DNA from: an uncultured Lysobacteraceae bacterium
Lineage (GTDB): Bacteria > Pseudomonadota > Gammaproteobacteria > Xanthomonadales > Rhodanobacteraceae
Assembly: GCA_946482585.1 (NCBI GenBank)
Contig: CAMLSI010000304.1
Location: forward strand, 1 to 6,640
Length of the DNA: 6,640 bases
Direction of reading: 5' to 3'
The position numbers were made by a program, and so were the translations under genes. Shown one piece after another: positions 1-6,425 of this stretch (position 1 is its first letter; each line of letters begins with the position of its first letter). Below the pieces are notes generated by a model. That model was given only the letters and a program-made list of their open reading frames with translations, ran no database searches and was not told where the DNA came from.

Positions 1-2
1 CC

Positions 3-43
3 GCGCCGCGCCTCGCTGCGTGCAAGGTCAAGCGGCGCGGCGC
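3..43 (+). repeat. GC-rich hairpin in the leader
   Basis: Bases 3-12 (gcgccgcgcc) are an exact inverted repeat of 34-43 (ggcgcggcgc), giving a 10-bp stem with a 21-base loop. No run of T follows, so it does not look like an intrinsic terminator. It uses only G and C in a GC-rich stretch, so chance is a serious alternative. It could also lie in the 3' end or trailer of an unseen gene to the left. Confidence 0.35.
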
Positions 44-75
44 CGCATGGCGGCCTTTGAGGAGCAACCCGCAGG

Positions 76-172
76 GCCGAGCCTGAGGCCGCGCGATGCG
101 GTGTCATCGCTCGGTTGCGTATCGACGTACGCGCCCTCGCTGTTCCTTGCCTCGCACGGCCTCAGGCTCGGC
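76..172 (+). repeat. 16-bp perfect inverted repeat enclosing two hairpins, upstream of the RND pump
   Basis: Bases 76-91 (gccgagcctgaggccg) are the exact reverse complement of 157-172. The 65 bases between them contain two more exact stems: gcgatg 93-98 with catcgc 105-110 (6-base loop), and gcgta 117-121 with tacgc 128-132 (6-base loop). An RNA of this stretch would fold into a closed long stem with two inner stem-loops, like a multibranch junction. Each outer arm also holds an odd-length palindrome, gcctgaggc at 81-89 and gcctcaggc at 159-167. A second reading is therefore a pair of protein-binding sites 78 bp apart. It ends 39 bases before the pump's start codon. I recognise no known riboswitch, tRNA or repeat family, and no flanking direct repeat of the kind an insertion would leave. 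Confidence 0.6.
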
Positions 173-200
173 GCGACCCCCATCTGCGTCAACAGGCCCT

Positions 201-206
201 AGGAGG
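201..206 (+). promoter_or_regulatory. Strong Shine-Dalgarno of the RND permease
   Basis: AGGAGG lies five bases before the ATG at 212, a near-ideal ribosome binding site that fixes the start. An in-frame TAG at 200-202 overlaps it, so no longer N-terminus is possible. Confidence 0.85.
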
Positions 207-211
207 GCGCC

Positions 212-3200
212 ATGCTGCTGTCGGACGTTTCGGTCAAGCGGCCCGTCTTCGCGACCGTCCTTTCGCTGATCCTGCTCGTGCTCGGCCTGATCGCGTTCAC
301 GCGGCTGCCGTTGCGCGAGCTGCCGAACATCGACCCGCCCATCGTGTCGATCGACACGACATACACGGGCGCTTCCGCGGCCGTCGTCGAGACCCGCGTG
401 ACGCAGGTGCTCGAAGATTCGGTCGCCGGCATCGAAGGCGTGGAGAGCGTGCAGTCGTCGAGCCGCAACGGCCGCTCCAGCATCACGATGGAGTTCACGC
501 TCAACCGCGACATCGAAGGCGCCGCGAACGACGTGCGCGACGCGGTCTCGCGCGCGGCCGACCGGCTGCCCGAGGAGATCGATCCGCCGCAGGTCGCGAA
601 GGTCGAAGGCGATGCCGATGTCATCATCTGGCTGAATCTCAGTTCCGCGACCCTCGACCAGCTCGCGCTGACCGACTATGCCGACCGCTACATCGTCGAC
701 CGGCTGTCGTCGATCGACGGCGTCGCGCAGGTCAATTTCGGCGGCGGGCAGCGTTATGCGATGCGCATCTGGATCGACCGCAAGGCGCTCGCCGCGCGCA
801 ACCTCACGGCGAACGACATCGAGAACGCGCTGCGGCGCGAGAACGTCGAACTGCCGGCCGGACGCATCGAGTCGGATACGCGCGACTTCACCCTGCGCGT
901 GTCGCGCGACTACCGCACACCCGAGGATTTCGGCCAGCTCGCGATCGCGAAATCCGACGACGGGCACGTGACGCGGCTGGCCGAAGTCGCCAAGGTCGAG
1001 CGTGCGGCCGAAGAGCGCCGCGCGTATTTCCGCGGCAACGGCAAGGTCATGGTCGGGCTCGGCGTCGTGAAGACCTCGACCGCGAACAGCCTCGACGTGG
1101 CCGACCGCGTGAAGGCGGAAATGGCGCGCATCCAGCAGTCGCTGCCCGACGGAATGACCATGGGCGTCAGCTACGACTCGACCATTTTCATCGACGCCGC
1201 GGTGCACCAGGTCTACAAGACGCTCGGCGAAGCCGTGCTGCTCGTGCTGGTCGTGATCTTCCTGTTCCTCGGCAGCGTGCGCGCGGCGCTGATTCCCGCG
1301 GTGACGGTGCCGGTCTGTGTGATCGCCGCCTTCCTCGGCCTGTACGCGTTCGGCTTCTCGATCAATCTGCTGACCCTGCTCGCGCTCGTGCTGTCGATCG
1401 GCCTCGTCGTCGACGATGCGATCGTCGTGCTCGAAAACTGCCAGCGTCGCGTCGATCTCGGCGAGCCGCCGCTGATCGCCGCGTATCGCGGCGCGCGCCA
1501 GGTCGCTTTCGCCGTGATCGCGACGACGGCCGTGCTGATCGCCGTGTTCCTGCCGATCGCGTTCATGGAAGGCAACAACGGCCGCCTGTTCCGCGAACTC
1601 GCCGTCGCCGTCGCCGGCGCCGTCGCGATCTCGGCCTTCGTCGCGCTGACCCTGACGCCGATGATGTGCTCGCGCCTGCTGCGCGCGCACAAGAAGGAAA
1701 AGGGCTTCGTCGCCTGGACCGAGCGGCAGCTCGATCGCGTCGGCAACGGCTATCGCCGCGCGCTCGAGAAGAGCGTGACCCGGCCTGTGCTGGTCGGCGC
1801 CGCGCTGCTGATCGCCGTCGTCCTGATCGGCGTGCTGTTCGTGCGGGTGCCGAAGGAGCTCGCGCCGCCCGAGGACCGCGGCGTGTTCTTCGCGCAGGTG
1901 CTCGGGCCCGAAGGCGCCGGCTTCGACTACACCGTGCAGCAGATGCAAGAAGTGGAAAAGCGTCTGATGTCGCTCGGCGGCGAAGGCAGTCCGATCTTCC
2001 GTATCAACTCGCGCGTTCCCGGCGGCTGGGGCCGCAGCGAGGAAATGCATACGGGCCAGGCCACGGTGCTGCTCAAGCCCTGGGACGAACGCGCGAAGAC
2101 CACGGCCGAGGTCGTCGACGAAGCGCGCGCCCTGCTCGCCGAGATTCCGGGCGTGCGGGCGATCCCGCAGGTGCGTCAGGGCCTCGTGCGCTCCGGCGGC
2201 CAGCCGCTGCAGCTGGTGCTCGGCGGCCCGAACTACGACGAGCTCGTCGAATGGCGCGACCGCATGCTCAAGCGCATGGAATCCAATCCGCAGCTGTTCG
2301 CGGCCGATTCCGACTACAAGGAGACGCGCCCGCAGCTGCGCGTCAGCATCGATCGCGCGCGCGCCGCGGACATCGGCGTGTCGGTCGACGACATCGGCCG
2401 CACGCTCGAGACCATGATGGGTTCGCGCCGCGTCACCACGTTCGTCGACGGCGGCGAGGAATACGACGTGATCCTGCAGGCGCAGGACAGCGACCGCCGC
2501 AGCCCGACCGACCTGACCAATCTCTACGTACGCGCGCGCAGCGGCCAGCTGATCCCGCTCGCGAATCTCGTGACCCTGAGCGAGCTCGCCGAACCCGGCA
2601 CCTTGAACCGGTTCAACCGGCTGCGCGCGATCACCTTGTCGGCCGGCCTCGCGCCGGGCTACACGCTCGGCGAGGCGCTCGACTGGATGCGCGAGGTCGC
2701 CGCCGAGGAGCTGCCGGAAACCGCACAGATCGACTACAAGGGCGAATCGCGCGAGTTCCGCAAGGCCGGCGGCGCCGTCGCTTTCACGTTCGCGATGGCC
2801 TTGCTGATCGTGTTCCTCGTACTCGCGGCACAGTTCGAGAGCTTCGTGCATCCGCTCGTGATCATGCTGACCGTGCCGCTCGCCGTGCTCGGCGCGCTGC
2901 TCGGTCTCTGGCTCTGGGGTTCGAGCCTCAACCTGTTCAGCCAGATCGGGATCGTGATGCTGGTCGGCCTCGCCGCGAAGAACGGCATCCTCATCGTCGA
3001 ATTCGCGAACCAGTTGCGCGATCAGGGGCGCAGCATCCGCGATGCGATTCTCGATGCGTCGGCGGTACGCCTGCGGCCCATCCTGATGACGTCGATCGCG
3101 ACGATCACGGGCGCGGTGCCGCTGGTGCTCGCGAGCGGCGCCGGCGCGGCGAGCCGCGTGACGATCGGCGTCGTCGTCGTGTTCGGCGTGACCCTGTCGA

Positions 3201-3328
3201 CCGTGCTGTCGCTGTTCGTCGTGCCCGCGTTCTACCTGCTGCTCGCGCGCTTCACACATTCGCCCGAGACGGTTGCGCGCGAACTGCAGGCGCAGGAACT
3301 CGATCATCCCGACGCGGAAACCGCCTGA
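212..3328 (+). CDS. RND multidrug efflux permease, HAE-1 (AcrB/MexB-like) family
   Basis: This is the inner-membrane, proton-driven pump of a tripartite RND system. It takes drugs or other amphiphilic compounds from the periplasm or outer membrane leaflet and passes them to a TolC-like channel. The 1038 residues match the usual family length (about 1020-1050). TM1 (about 11-29) follows the family's N-terminal pattern SVKRPVFATV. The first porter half spans about 39-330, TM2-TM6 about 338-490, TM7 about 526-545, the second porter half about 546-850 and TM8-TM12 about 856-1012. The proton-relay residues are all present: D401 and D402 in GLVVDDAIVVLEN, K923 in AAKNGILIVEFAN, and R953 and T960 in RLRPILMTS, matching AcrB D407, D408, K940, R971 and T978. 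The switch-loop region near 601-616 reads PGGWGRSEEMHTG, more polar than in AcrB, so the substrate range cannot be borrowed from AcrB. No fusion protein or TolC-type gene is adjacent in the window; partners are expected to the left or elsewhere. The exact subfamily is not assigned. Confidence 0.97.
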   Translation: MLLSDVSVKRPVFATVLSLILLVLGLIAFTRLPLRELPNIDPPIVSIDTTYTGASAAVVETRVTQVLEDSVAGIEGVESVQSSSRNGRSSITMEFTLNRDIEGAANDVRDAVSRAADRLPEEIDPPQVAKVEGDADVIIWLNLSSATLDQLALTDYADRYIVDRLSSIDGVAQVNFGGGQRYAMRIWIDRKALAARNLTANDIENALRRENVELPAGRIESDTRDFTLRVSRDYRTPEDFGQLAIAKSDDGHVTRLAEVAKVERAAEERRAYFRGNGKVMVGLGVVKTSTANSLDVADRVKAEMARIQQSLPDGMTMGVSYDSTIFIDAAVHQVYKTLGEAVLLVLVVIFLFLGSVRAALIPAVTVPVCVIAAFLGLYAFGFSINLLTLLALVLSIGLVVDDAIVVLENCQRRVDLGEPPLIAAYRGARQVAFAVIATTAVLIAVFLPIAFMEGNNGRLFRELAVAVAGAVAISAFVALTLTPMMCSRLLRAHKKEKGFVAWTERQLDRVGNGYRRALEKSVTRPVLVGAALLIAVVLIGVLFVRVPKELAPPEDRGVFFAQVLGPEGAGFDYTVQQMQEVEKRLMSLGGEGSPIFRINSRVPGGWGRSEEMHTGQATVLLKPWDERAKTTAEVVDEARALLAEIPGVRAIPQVRQGLVRSGGQPLQLVLGGPNYDELVEWRDRMLKRMESNPQLFAADSDYKETRPQLRVSIDRARAADIGVSVDDIGRTLETMMGSRRVTTFVDGGEEYDVILQAQDSDRRSPTDLTNLYVRARSGQLIPLANLVTLSELAEPGTLNRFNRLRAITLSAGLAPGYTLGEALDWMREVAAEELPETAQIDYKGESREFRKAGGAVAFTFAMALLIVFLVLAAQFESFVHPLVIMLTVPLAVLGALLGLWLWGSSLNLFSQIGIVMLVGLAAKNGILIVEFANQLRDQGRSIRDAILDASAVRLRPILMTSIATITGAVPLVLASGAGAASRVTIGVVVVFGVTLSTVLSLFVVPAFYLLLARFTHSPETVARELQAQELDHPDAETA

Positions 3329-3380
3329 ACGCGCGAAGCGCTATGCTGCGCGGCATCACGCACGCACAGCGAAGCCAGTC

Positions 3381-4469
3381 ATGAATTCCCACGACGACGA
3401 CACGCGCCACGGCCGCGGCGACGGCCCCTGGGCCAATGCCCGCCCGCGCAGCGGCGCGGCACGGCCCGACAAGCGCGAGCGCGAACGGCGCAAGGCGGAA
3501 GAGGCCGGCACGGCGGCGCCGCGGCGCTCCGGCGAAGCGCCGCGCGGAGAGCGCGCACCGCTGCGCAGCTTTCCTGCGGGCGAATCGCGCCATGGTGCGC
3601 CGCCGTCGCGCGGGCCCGGCGCCGACGCATCGCGCCGTCACGACAAGCCGCGCTTCGACGCGCCGTCGCGTCGCGATGCGTCGCCGGATCTGGAGCGCGC
3701 GCTGCGCCCGGAAATCGTGCAGCGTCACGAAGAACTGCGCGTGTTCGGCATCAATGCCTGCGAAGCCGCGTTCGCGCGGCGGCCGCAGGATCTGCGCAAG
3801 GCCTATCTGACCGAAGAGCGCATCCCGCAGTTCAAGCGTCTGCTCGCCTGGTGCGTGCAGCAGCGGCTCGGCTATCGCGTCGTCGCCGACGCCGATCTCG
3901 CGAAGCTGACCTCGAGCCAGCATCACGAAGGCATCTGCCTCGAAATGCGGCGTCAGCCGCCGCTGTCGCTGCGCGAATTGATCGCACGCATGCCGGACGC
4001 GCCGGCGCCGGCCGTGCTCGTCGTGCTCGACGGTGTCGGCAATCCGCACAACTTCGGCGCGGTGCTGCGCAGCGCGGCGAACTTCGGCGTGGCCGGGGTC
4101 GTGCTGCCGCCGGACTCGTCGCTGACCGTATCGGGCGCCGCCTGCCGCGTTGCCGAAGGCGGTGCCGAAATCGTTCCGCTCGCGCGGCCGCAGGCTGGGG
4201 AAGACATGCTTGCGCTGCTGCGCGAGGCCGGATTCACGATCGCGGCGACGGTGCCGCGCGGCGGCGTGTCGCTGTACGCGCAGCCGCTCGCGGCGCGCAC
4301 CGCGTTCGTGTTCGGCGCCGAGAACGAAGGCATGAGCGCAGGCCTGATCGGTGCGGCCGATCGTCGTCTGACGATTCCGGGCACCGGCGATGTCGAAAGC
4401 CTCAACATCGCCGCGAGCGCTGCCGTACTGTTCGCCGAACACTATCGCCAGCACGGCGCGGCCGCATGA
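3381..4469 (+). CDS. TrmH/SpoU-family RNA 2'-O-methyltransferase, YfiF-type with disordered N-terminus
   Basis: A predicted cytoplasmic SAM-dependent SPOUT enzyme that methylates ribose 2'-OH in tRNA or rRNA; the target cannot be read from the sequence. It has 362 residues from the ATG at 3381, preceded by a modest GAAG six bases upstream. A longer reading from a TTG at 3273 would run into the pump gene and is not supported. Residues 1-110 are rich in Arg, Pro, Gly and Asp and probably disordered. A SpoU substrate-binding domain follows (about 119-188, starting VFGINACEAAF). The catalytic SPOUT knot shows the three family motifs: motif 1 NPHNFGAVLRSA (221-232, with N224 and R230), motif 2 FVFGAENEGMS (309-319) and motif 3 IPGTGDVESLNIAASAA (332-348). 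The layout, including a DGPW in the basic tail, resembles E. coli YfiF (from memory) more than the shorter RlmB. It lies 52 bp after the pump gene with no terminator between and overlaps the next gene by ATGA. Confidence 0.94.
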   Translation: MNSHDDDTRHGRGDGPWANARPRSGAARPDKRERERRKAEEAGTAAPRRSGEAPRGERAPLRSFPAGESRHGAPPSRGPGADASRRHDKPRFDAPSRRDASPDLERALRPEIVQRHEELRVFGINACEAAFARRPQDLRKAYLTEERIPQFKRLLAWCVQQRLGYRVVADADLAKLTSSQHHEGICLEMRRQPPLSLRELIARMPDAPAPAVLVVLDGVGNPHNFGAVLRSAANFGVAGVVLPPDSSLTVSGAACRVAEGGAEIVPLARPQAGEDMLALLREAGFTIAATVPRGGVSLYAQPLAARTAFVFGAENEGMSAGLIGAADRRLTIPGTGDVESLNIAASAAVLFAEHYRQHGAAA

Positions 4470-4852
4470 GTGCGCGGCTGAGCCTCGTCGCGCTGCTCGT
4501 GCGCGACTACGACGAAGCCATCGCGTTCTTCACGCAGGCGCTGCGTTTCACGCTCGTCGAAGACAGCGATCGCGGCGGCGGCAAGCGCTGGGTCGTCGTC
4601 GCACCACGCGGCGGCGGCGCGGGCCTGCTGCTCGCGCAGGCCGCGACACAGGAGCAGCAGGCGCAGATCGGCCGCCAGTCCGGCGGCCGCGTATTCCTGT
4701 TTCTCGACACCGACGATTTCGACGGCGACTTCGCCCACATGCGCGCGCACGGCGTGCGCTTCGCCGAGGAACCTCGCAGCGAGGACTACGGCAAGGTCGT
4801 CGTGTTTCTCGACCTGTACGGCAATCCGTGGGATCTGCTGCAGCGTCGTTGA
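4466..4852 (+). CDS. VOC superfamily (glyoxalase/bleomycin-resistance fold) protein
   Basis: A 128-residue single-domain protein with the paired beta-alpha-beta-beta-beta pattern of the VOC fold. The first module (about 4-56) reads SLVALLVRDYDEAIAFFTQAL then KRWVVVAP. The second (about 75-126) reads VFLFLDTDDFDGDFAHMRAHGVRF and ends VVFLDLYGNPWDLLQ, a typical VOC C-terminus. The His usually found in strand 1 of glyoxalase I is absent (SLVALLVRD), and the usual C-terminal Glu position is Asp123. A lactoylglutathione lyase activity should therefore not be assumed; the substrate is unknown. The ATG overlaps the methyltransferase stop as ATGA. I see no Shine-Dalgarno before it, so translation probably depends on ribosomes finishing the upstream gene. 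It ends 46 bp before the stop of the convergent GFA gene. Confidence 0.88.
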   Translation: MSARLSLVALLVRDYDEAIAFFTQALRFTLVEDSDRGGGKRWVVVAPRGGGAGLLLAQAATQEQQAQIGRQSGGRVFLFLDTDDFDGDFAHMRAHGVRFAEEPRSEDYGKVVVFLDLYGNPWDLLQRR

Positions 4853-4898
4853 GATCGCGCGCAGCGCGCGCTGTCGCGGCTCGCCGTAATCGGTGCGC

Positions 4899-5306
4899 TT
4901 ACAGGTGCCGCGTTTCCGCCGGCGTTTCCCACCACTTGTTGTTGCGGCCGTCGAAATAGGTCAGCGGCGCGGCGATCAGCGTTTCCGGCGGTACGTCGTC
5001 GAGGCACGCGATGTTGATCGAGACGAAGGCGCCGCCGATCTGCTCGATGTAGCCGTCGCTGAACGGGTGCAGGCCACAGTGGCGGCAGAAGCGATAGGTG
5101 CCCGACTTGGTGCCGAACTGGTATTCGGAGAGGTCATTCTTGCCGGACAGCAGGCGGAATGCCTCGGGCTTGATGGTGAGACCCCACTTGCGCAGTTTCG
5201 TGCAGATCGAGCAATTGCAGCGGCCGGTGCCGGTGCTGAAATCGATGTCGGCTTCGAAGCGGACGGTGCCGCAATGGCAACTGCCGTGATAGGTCTGCAG
5301 GGTCAT
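4899..5306 (-). CDS. GFA family protein (Gfa/CENP-V-like zinc-binding fold)
   Basis: A 135-residue protein of the family named after glutathione-dependent formaldehyde-activating enzyme. It carries the full seven-cysteine zinc pattern: C10 and C12 in SCHCG, C30, C32 and C35 in CNCSIC, and C74 and C77 in CRHCG. In the Paracoccus Gfa structure the equivalent residues bind two zinc ions. Most members have no proven formaldehyde chemistry, so the role here is open; no formaldehyde or glutathione dehydrogenase gene is in the window. The start at 5306 is supported by GGAG (5314-5317 on the opposite strand) seven bases upstream. The leader between this gene and the upstream secreted-protein gene is 71 bp and contains two dyads, so it may be regulated separately or cotranscribed. 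I found no clear sigma70 promoter directly before it. Confidence 0.93.
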   Translation of the reverse strand: MTLQTYHGSCHCGTVRFEADIDFSTGTGRCNCSICTKLRKWGLTIKPEAFRLLSGKNDLSEYQFGTKSGTYRFCRHCGLHPFSDGYIEQIGGAFVSINIACLDDVPPETLIAAPLTYFDGRNNKWWETPAETRHL

Positions 5307-5322
5307 TCGGGTTCTCCGTGTA

Positions 5323-5336
5323 TGCCTCTAGAGGCA
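5323..5336 (-). promoter_or_regulatory. 14-bp perfect palindrome before the GFA gene (candidate operator)
   Basis: The sequence tgcctctagaggca is its own reverse complement over all 14 bases. It lies 16 bases upstream of the GFA start codon and just before its Shine-Dalgarno. No T-run follows on either strand, so a terminator is unlikely. A dimeric repressor site or a small hairpin in the leader are both possible; the regulator is unknown. Confidence 0.5.
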
Positions 5337-5353
5337 GATGGGTAGAGCATGGC

Positions 5354-5386
5354 CGACAATGAGGGCGGCTTCTGCCCTTATTGTTG
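5354..5386 (-). repeat. 13-bp stem hairpin spanning the end of the secreted-protein gene
   Basis: Bases 5354-5366 (cgacaatgagggc) pair with 5374-5386 (gcccttattgttg) around a 7-base loop. Eleven of 13 pairs are Watson-Crick. The other two would be G-U in plus-strand RNA and A-C mismatches in minus-strand RNA. The TAA stop of the minus-strand gene at 5378-5380 sits inside one arm. It could work as a processing or mRNA-stability hairpin, or a weak terminator, at the end of that gene; the required U-run is poor on both sides. Confidence 0.5.
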
Positions 5387-6367
5387 CGGTTTCGATCGAG
5401 CCTTCTCCAACGGTGCGAAGGGCGAATGCTGGGTCCAGGAGCCTGCCGGGAAGCGCAGGATCTCGAATTTTTCGTCGGGCAACAGCGAAGCCAACGAGAA
5501 ATCGACGACACACGAGGTCTGGCGGCGGCGTTCCGCTGCCTTTTCGAGCAACTTCGTCAGCTCGCGTTCGTTGGGTTTCTTCGTTGCGTACAGGTAGCTG
5601 CCGTCCCCACTCACGCGATCCGCGCCGCGGTCGATCTCGTCGACGATGACGAGCTTCGGCTTGTCGGGAGGCATGCAGTTGCCGATGTTCTGCACGTGGA
5701 TGCGGGGGAACAGCACGTCGGCGGCGCGGTTCACGAGTCCTTCGGCGCGAAGCGCTTCCGACGCTTTTGCGGTCACGCGCAGACTCAGCACGTAGAAATC
5801 GCGATAGGCGACCAGGGTGTGGTCGACCACGCGCGTCCGGTAGCCGGCGATGCTCGAACACAATCGATGCAGCGCGGGCAGCTTGCGACCGTCCTGGAGC
5901 TCGATCGCGCGTCGCGTCCACGGATCCATGCGGACGACCGCGATACCGAGTTCGGGTTTGCCGGGATCGATGTTCGCGCACGATCCGGCGTGCCGTGCGG
6001 CGAGCGCCATGACCTGGTCGTCGGCGCCTCTGCCGAGCGGGGCGACGCTGACTTCCACGTCGGCATCGATATCGCCGCCGTAGCGGTAGACGAGAAACAC
6101 GCCGTTGAACGGTTCGGGGTCTCTCGCGCTGCGCTGCAGCTCGAATTTGCCGGCGCGTTGCGGAAAGAGGATTCGCGATTCGCGCACGAGCTGCGTGCGC
6201 GCCGCACGTTCGTCCGCCTCGGCGCGTTCGCGCGCCGCCTTCATCGCGGCGTCGGCGGCATCGGCCGCATCCTGCGGCGTCGCGGCGGATTCCTGCGCGG
6301 CCAGAGGCGACAGCGCGCAGAGGCCCAATGCGCAACGTGCGGCGAACGACATCAACGACGCGGTCAT
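5378..6367 (-). CDS. Secreted (periplasmic) protein of unknown function
   Basis: I do not recognise this family. From the ATG at 6367 it has 329 residues. GGAG five bases upstream supports this start. A longer TTG start at 6427 would fall inside the -35 box of the promoter and is rejected. Residues 1-24 look like a Sec signal peptide (hydrophobic core ALGLCALSPLAA, likely cut after A24). C17 has Leu rather than Gly/Ala/Ser before it, so it is not a lipoprotein. Residues 30-60 form an Ala/Glu/Arg-rich, probably helical segment. The remainder is mixed alpha/beta, with a beta-rich part beginning LFPQRAGKFELQ (67-78). After the signal there are exactly four cysteines (C130, C170, C231, C286), which could form two disulfides in the periplasm. 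No catalytic motif is evident. It lies between an M28 peptidase gene and the GFA gene on the same strand and has its own promoter candidate. Confidence 0.87.
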   Translation of the reverse strand: MTASLMSFAARCALGLCALSPLAAQESAATPQDAADAADAAMKAARERAEADERAARTQLVRESRILFPQRAGKFELQRSARDPEPFNGVFLVYRYGGDIDADVEVSVAPLGRGADDQVMALAARHAGSCANIDPGKPELGIAVVRMDPWTRRAIELQDGRKLPALHRLCSSIAGYRTRVVDHTLVAYRDFYVLSLRVTAKASEALRAEGLVNRAADVLFPRIHVQNIGNCMPPDKPKLVIVDEIDRGADRVSGDGSYLYATKKPNERELTKLLEKAAERRRQTSCVVDFSLASLLPDEKFEILRFPAGSWTQHSPFAPLEKARSKPQQ

Positions 6368-6376
6368 GCAGTCTCC

Positions 6377-6425
6377 GGCGGCGATCCTCTGGCGTTGCGT
6401 TGTAGCGTGTCGCCGGATCGCTGCC
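6377..6425. promoter_or_regulatory. Dyad around the -10 box of the secreted-protein gene (candidate operator)
   Basis: Bases 6377-6387 (ggcggcgatcc) and 6415-6425 (ggatcgctgcc) are inverted copies matching at 10 of 11 positions, including 7 exact at the inner ends. The centre is at 6401, on the proposed -10 box, and the right arm runs into the -35 box. Only one arm would be transcribed from that promoter, so a DNA site for a dimeric regulator fits better than an RNA hairpin. Confidence 0.4.

Noticed and set aside
20..202. Small open frame ending at the pump's Shine-Dalgarno
   Set aside because: The frame is open from the left edge, but the product matches nothing, has no ribosome binding site and runs through the inverted repeats. 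Chance openness in GC-rich DNA is likelier.
2603..2616. 14-bp perfect palindrome ttgaaccggttcaa inside the pump gene
   Set aside because: It arises from the repeated codons AAC CGG in Leu-Asn-Arg-Phe-Asn-Arg, so the protein sequence explains it.
104..3307. A 1067-codon open frame antisense to the RND gene
   Set aside because: It mirrors the codon positions of a high-GC gene. Its translation is rich in His, Arg, Asp and Glu with no domain, and the pump on the other strand is unmistakable.
3329..3380. Possible promoter (TATGCT at 3342-3347) before the methyltransferase gene
   Set aside because: No acceptable -35 box lies 16-18 bases upstream, so a separate promoter is not supported; readthrough from the pump gene is equally possible.
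115..3384. A 1089-codon open frame overlapping the pump on the plus strand
   Set aside because: Its product is extremely Arg/Ala-rich and without hydrophobic segments, typical of an out-of-frame shadow in GC-rich DNA.
4856..4872. gcgcgc hairpin with a 3-base loop in the gap between the convergent genes
   Set aside because: It is a short GC repeat with no T-run on either side, and similar strings are common in such DNA. I do not call it a terminator.
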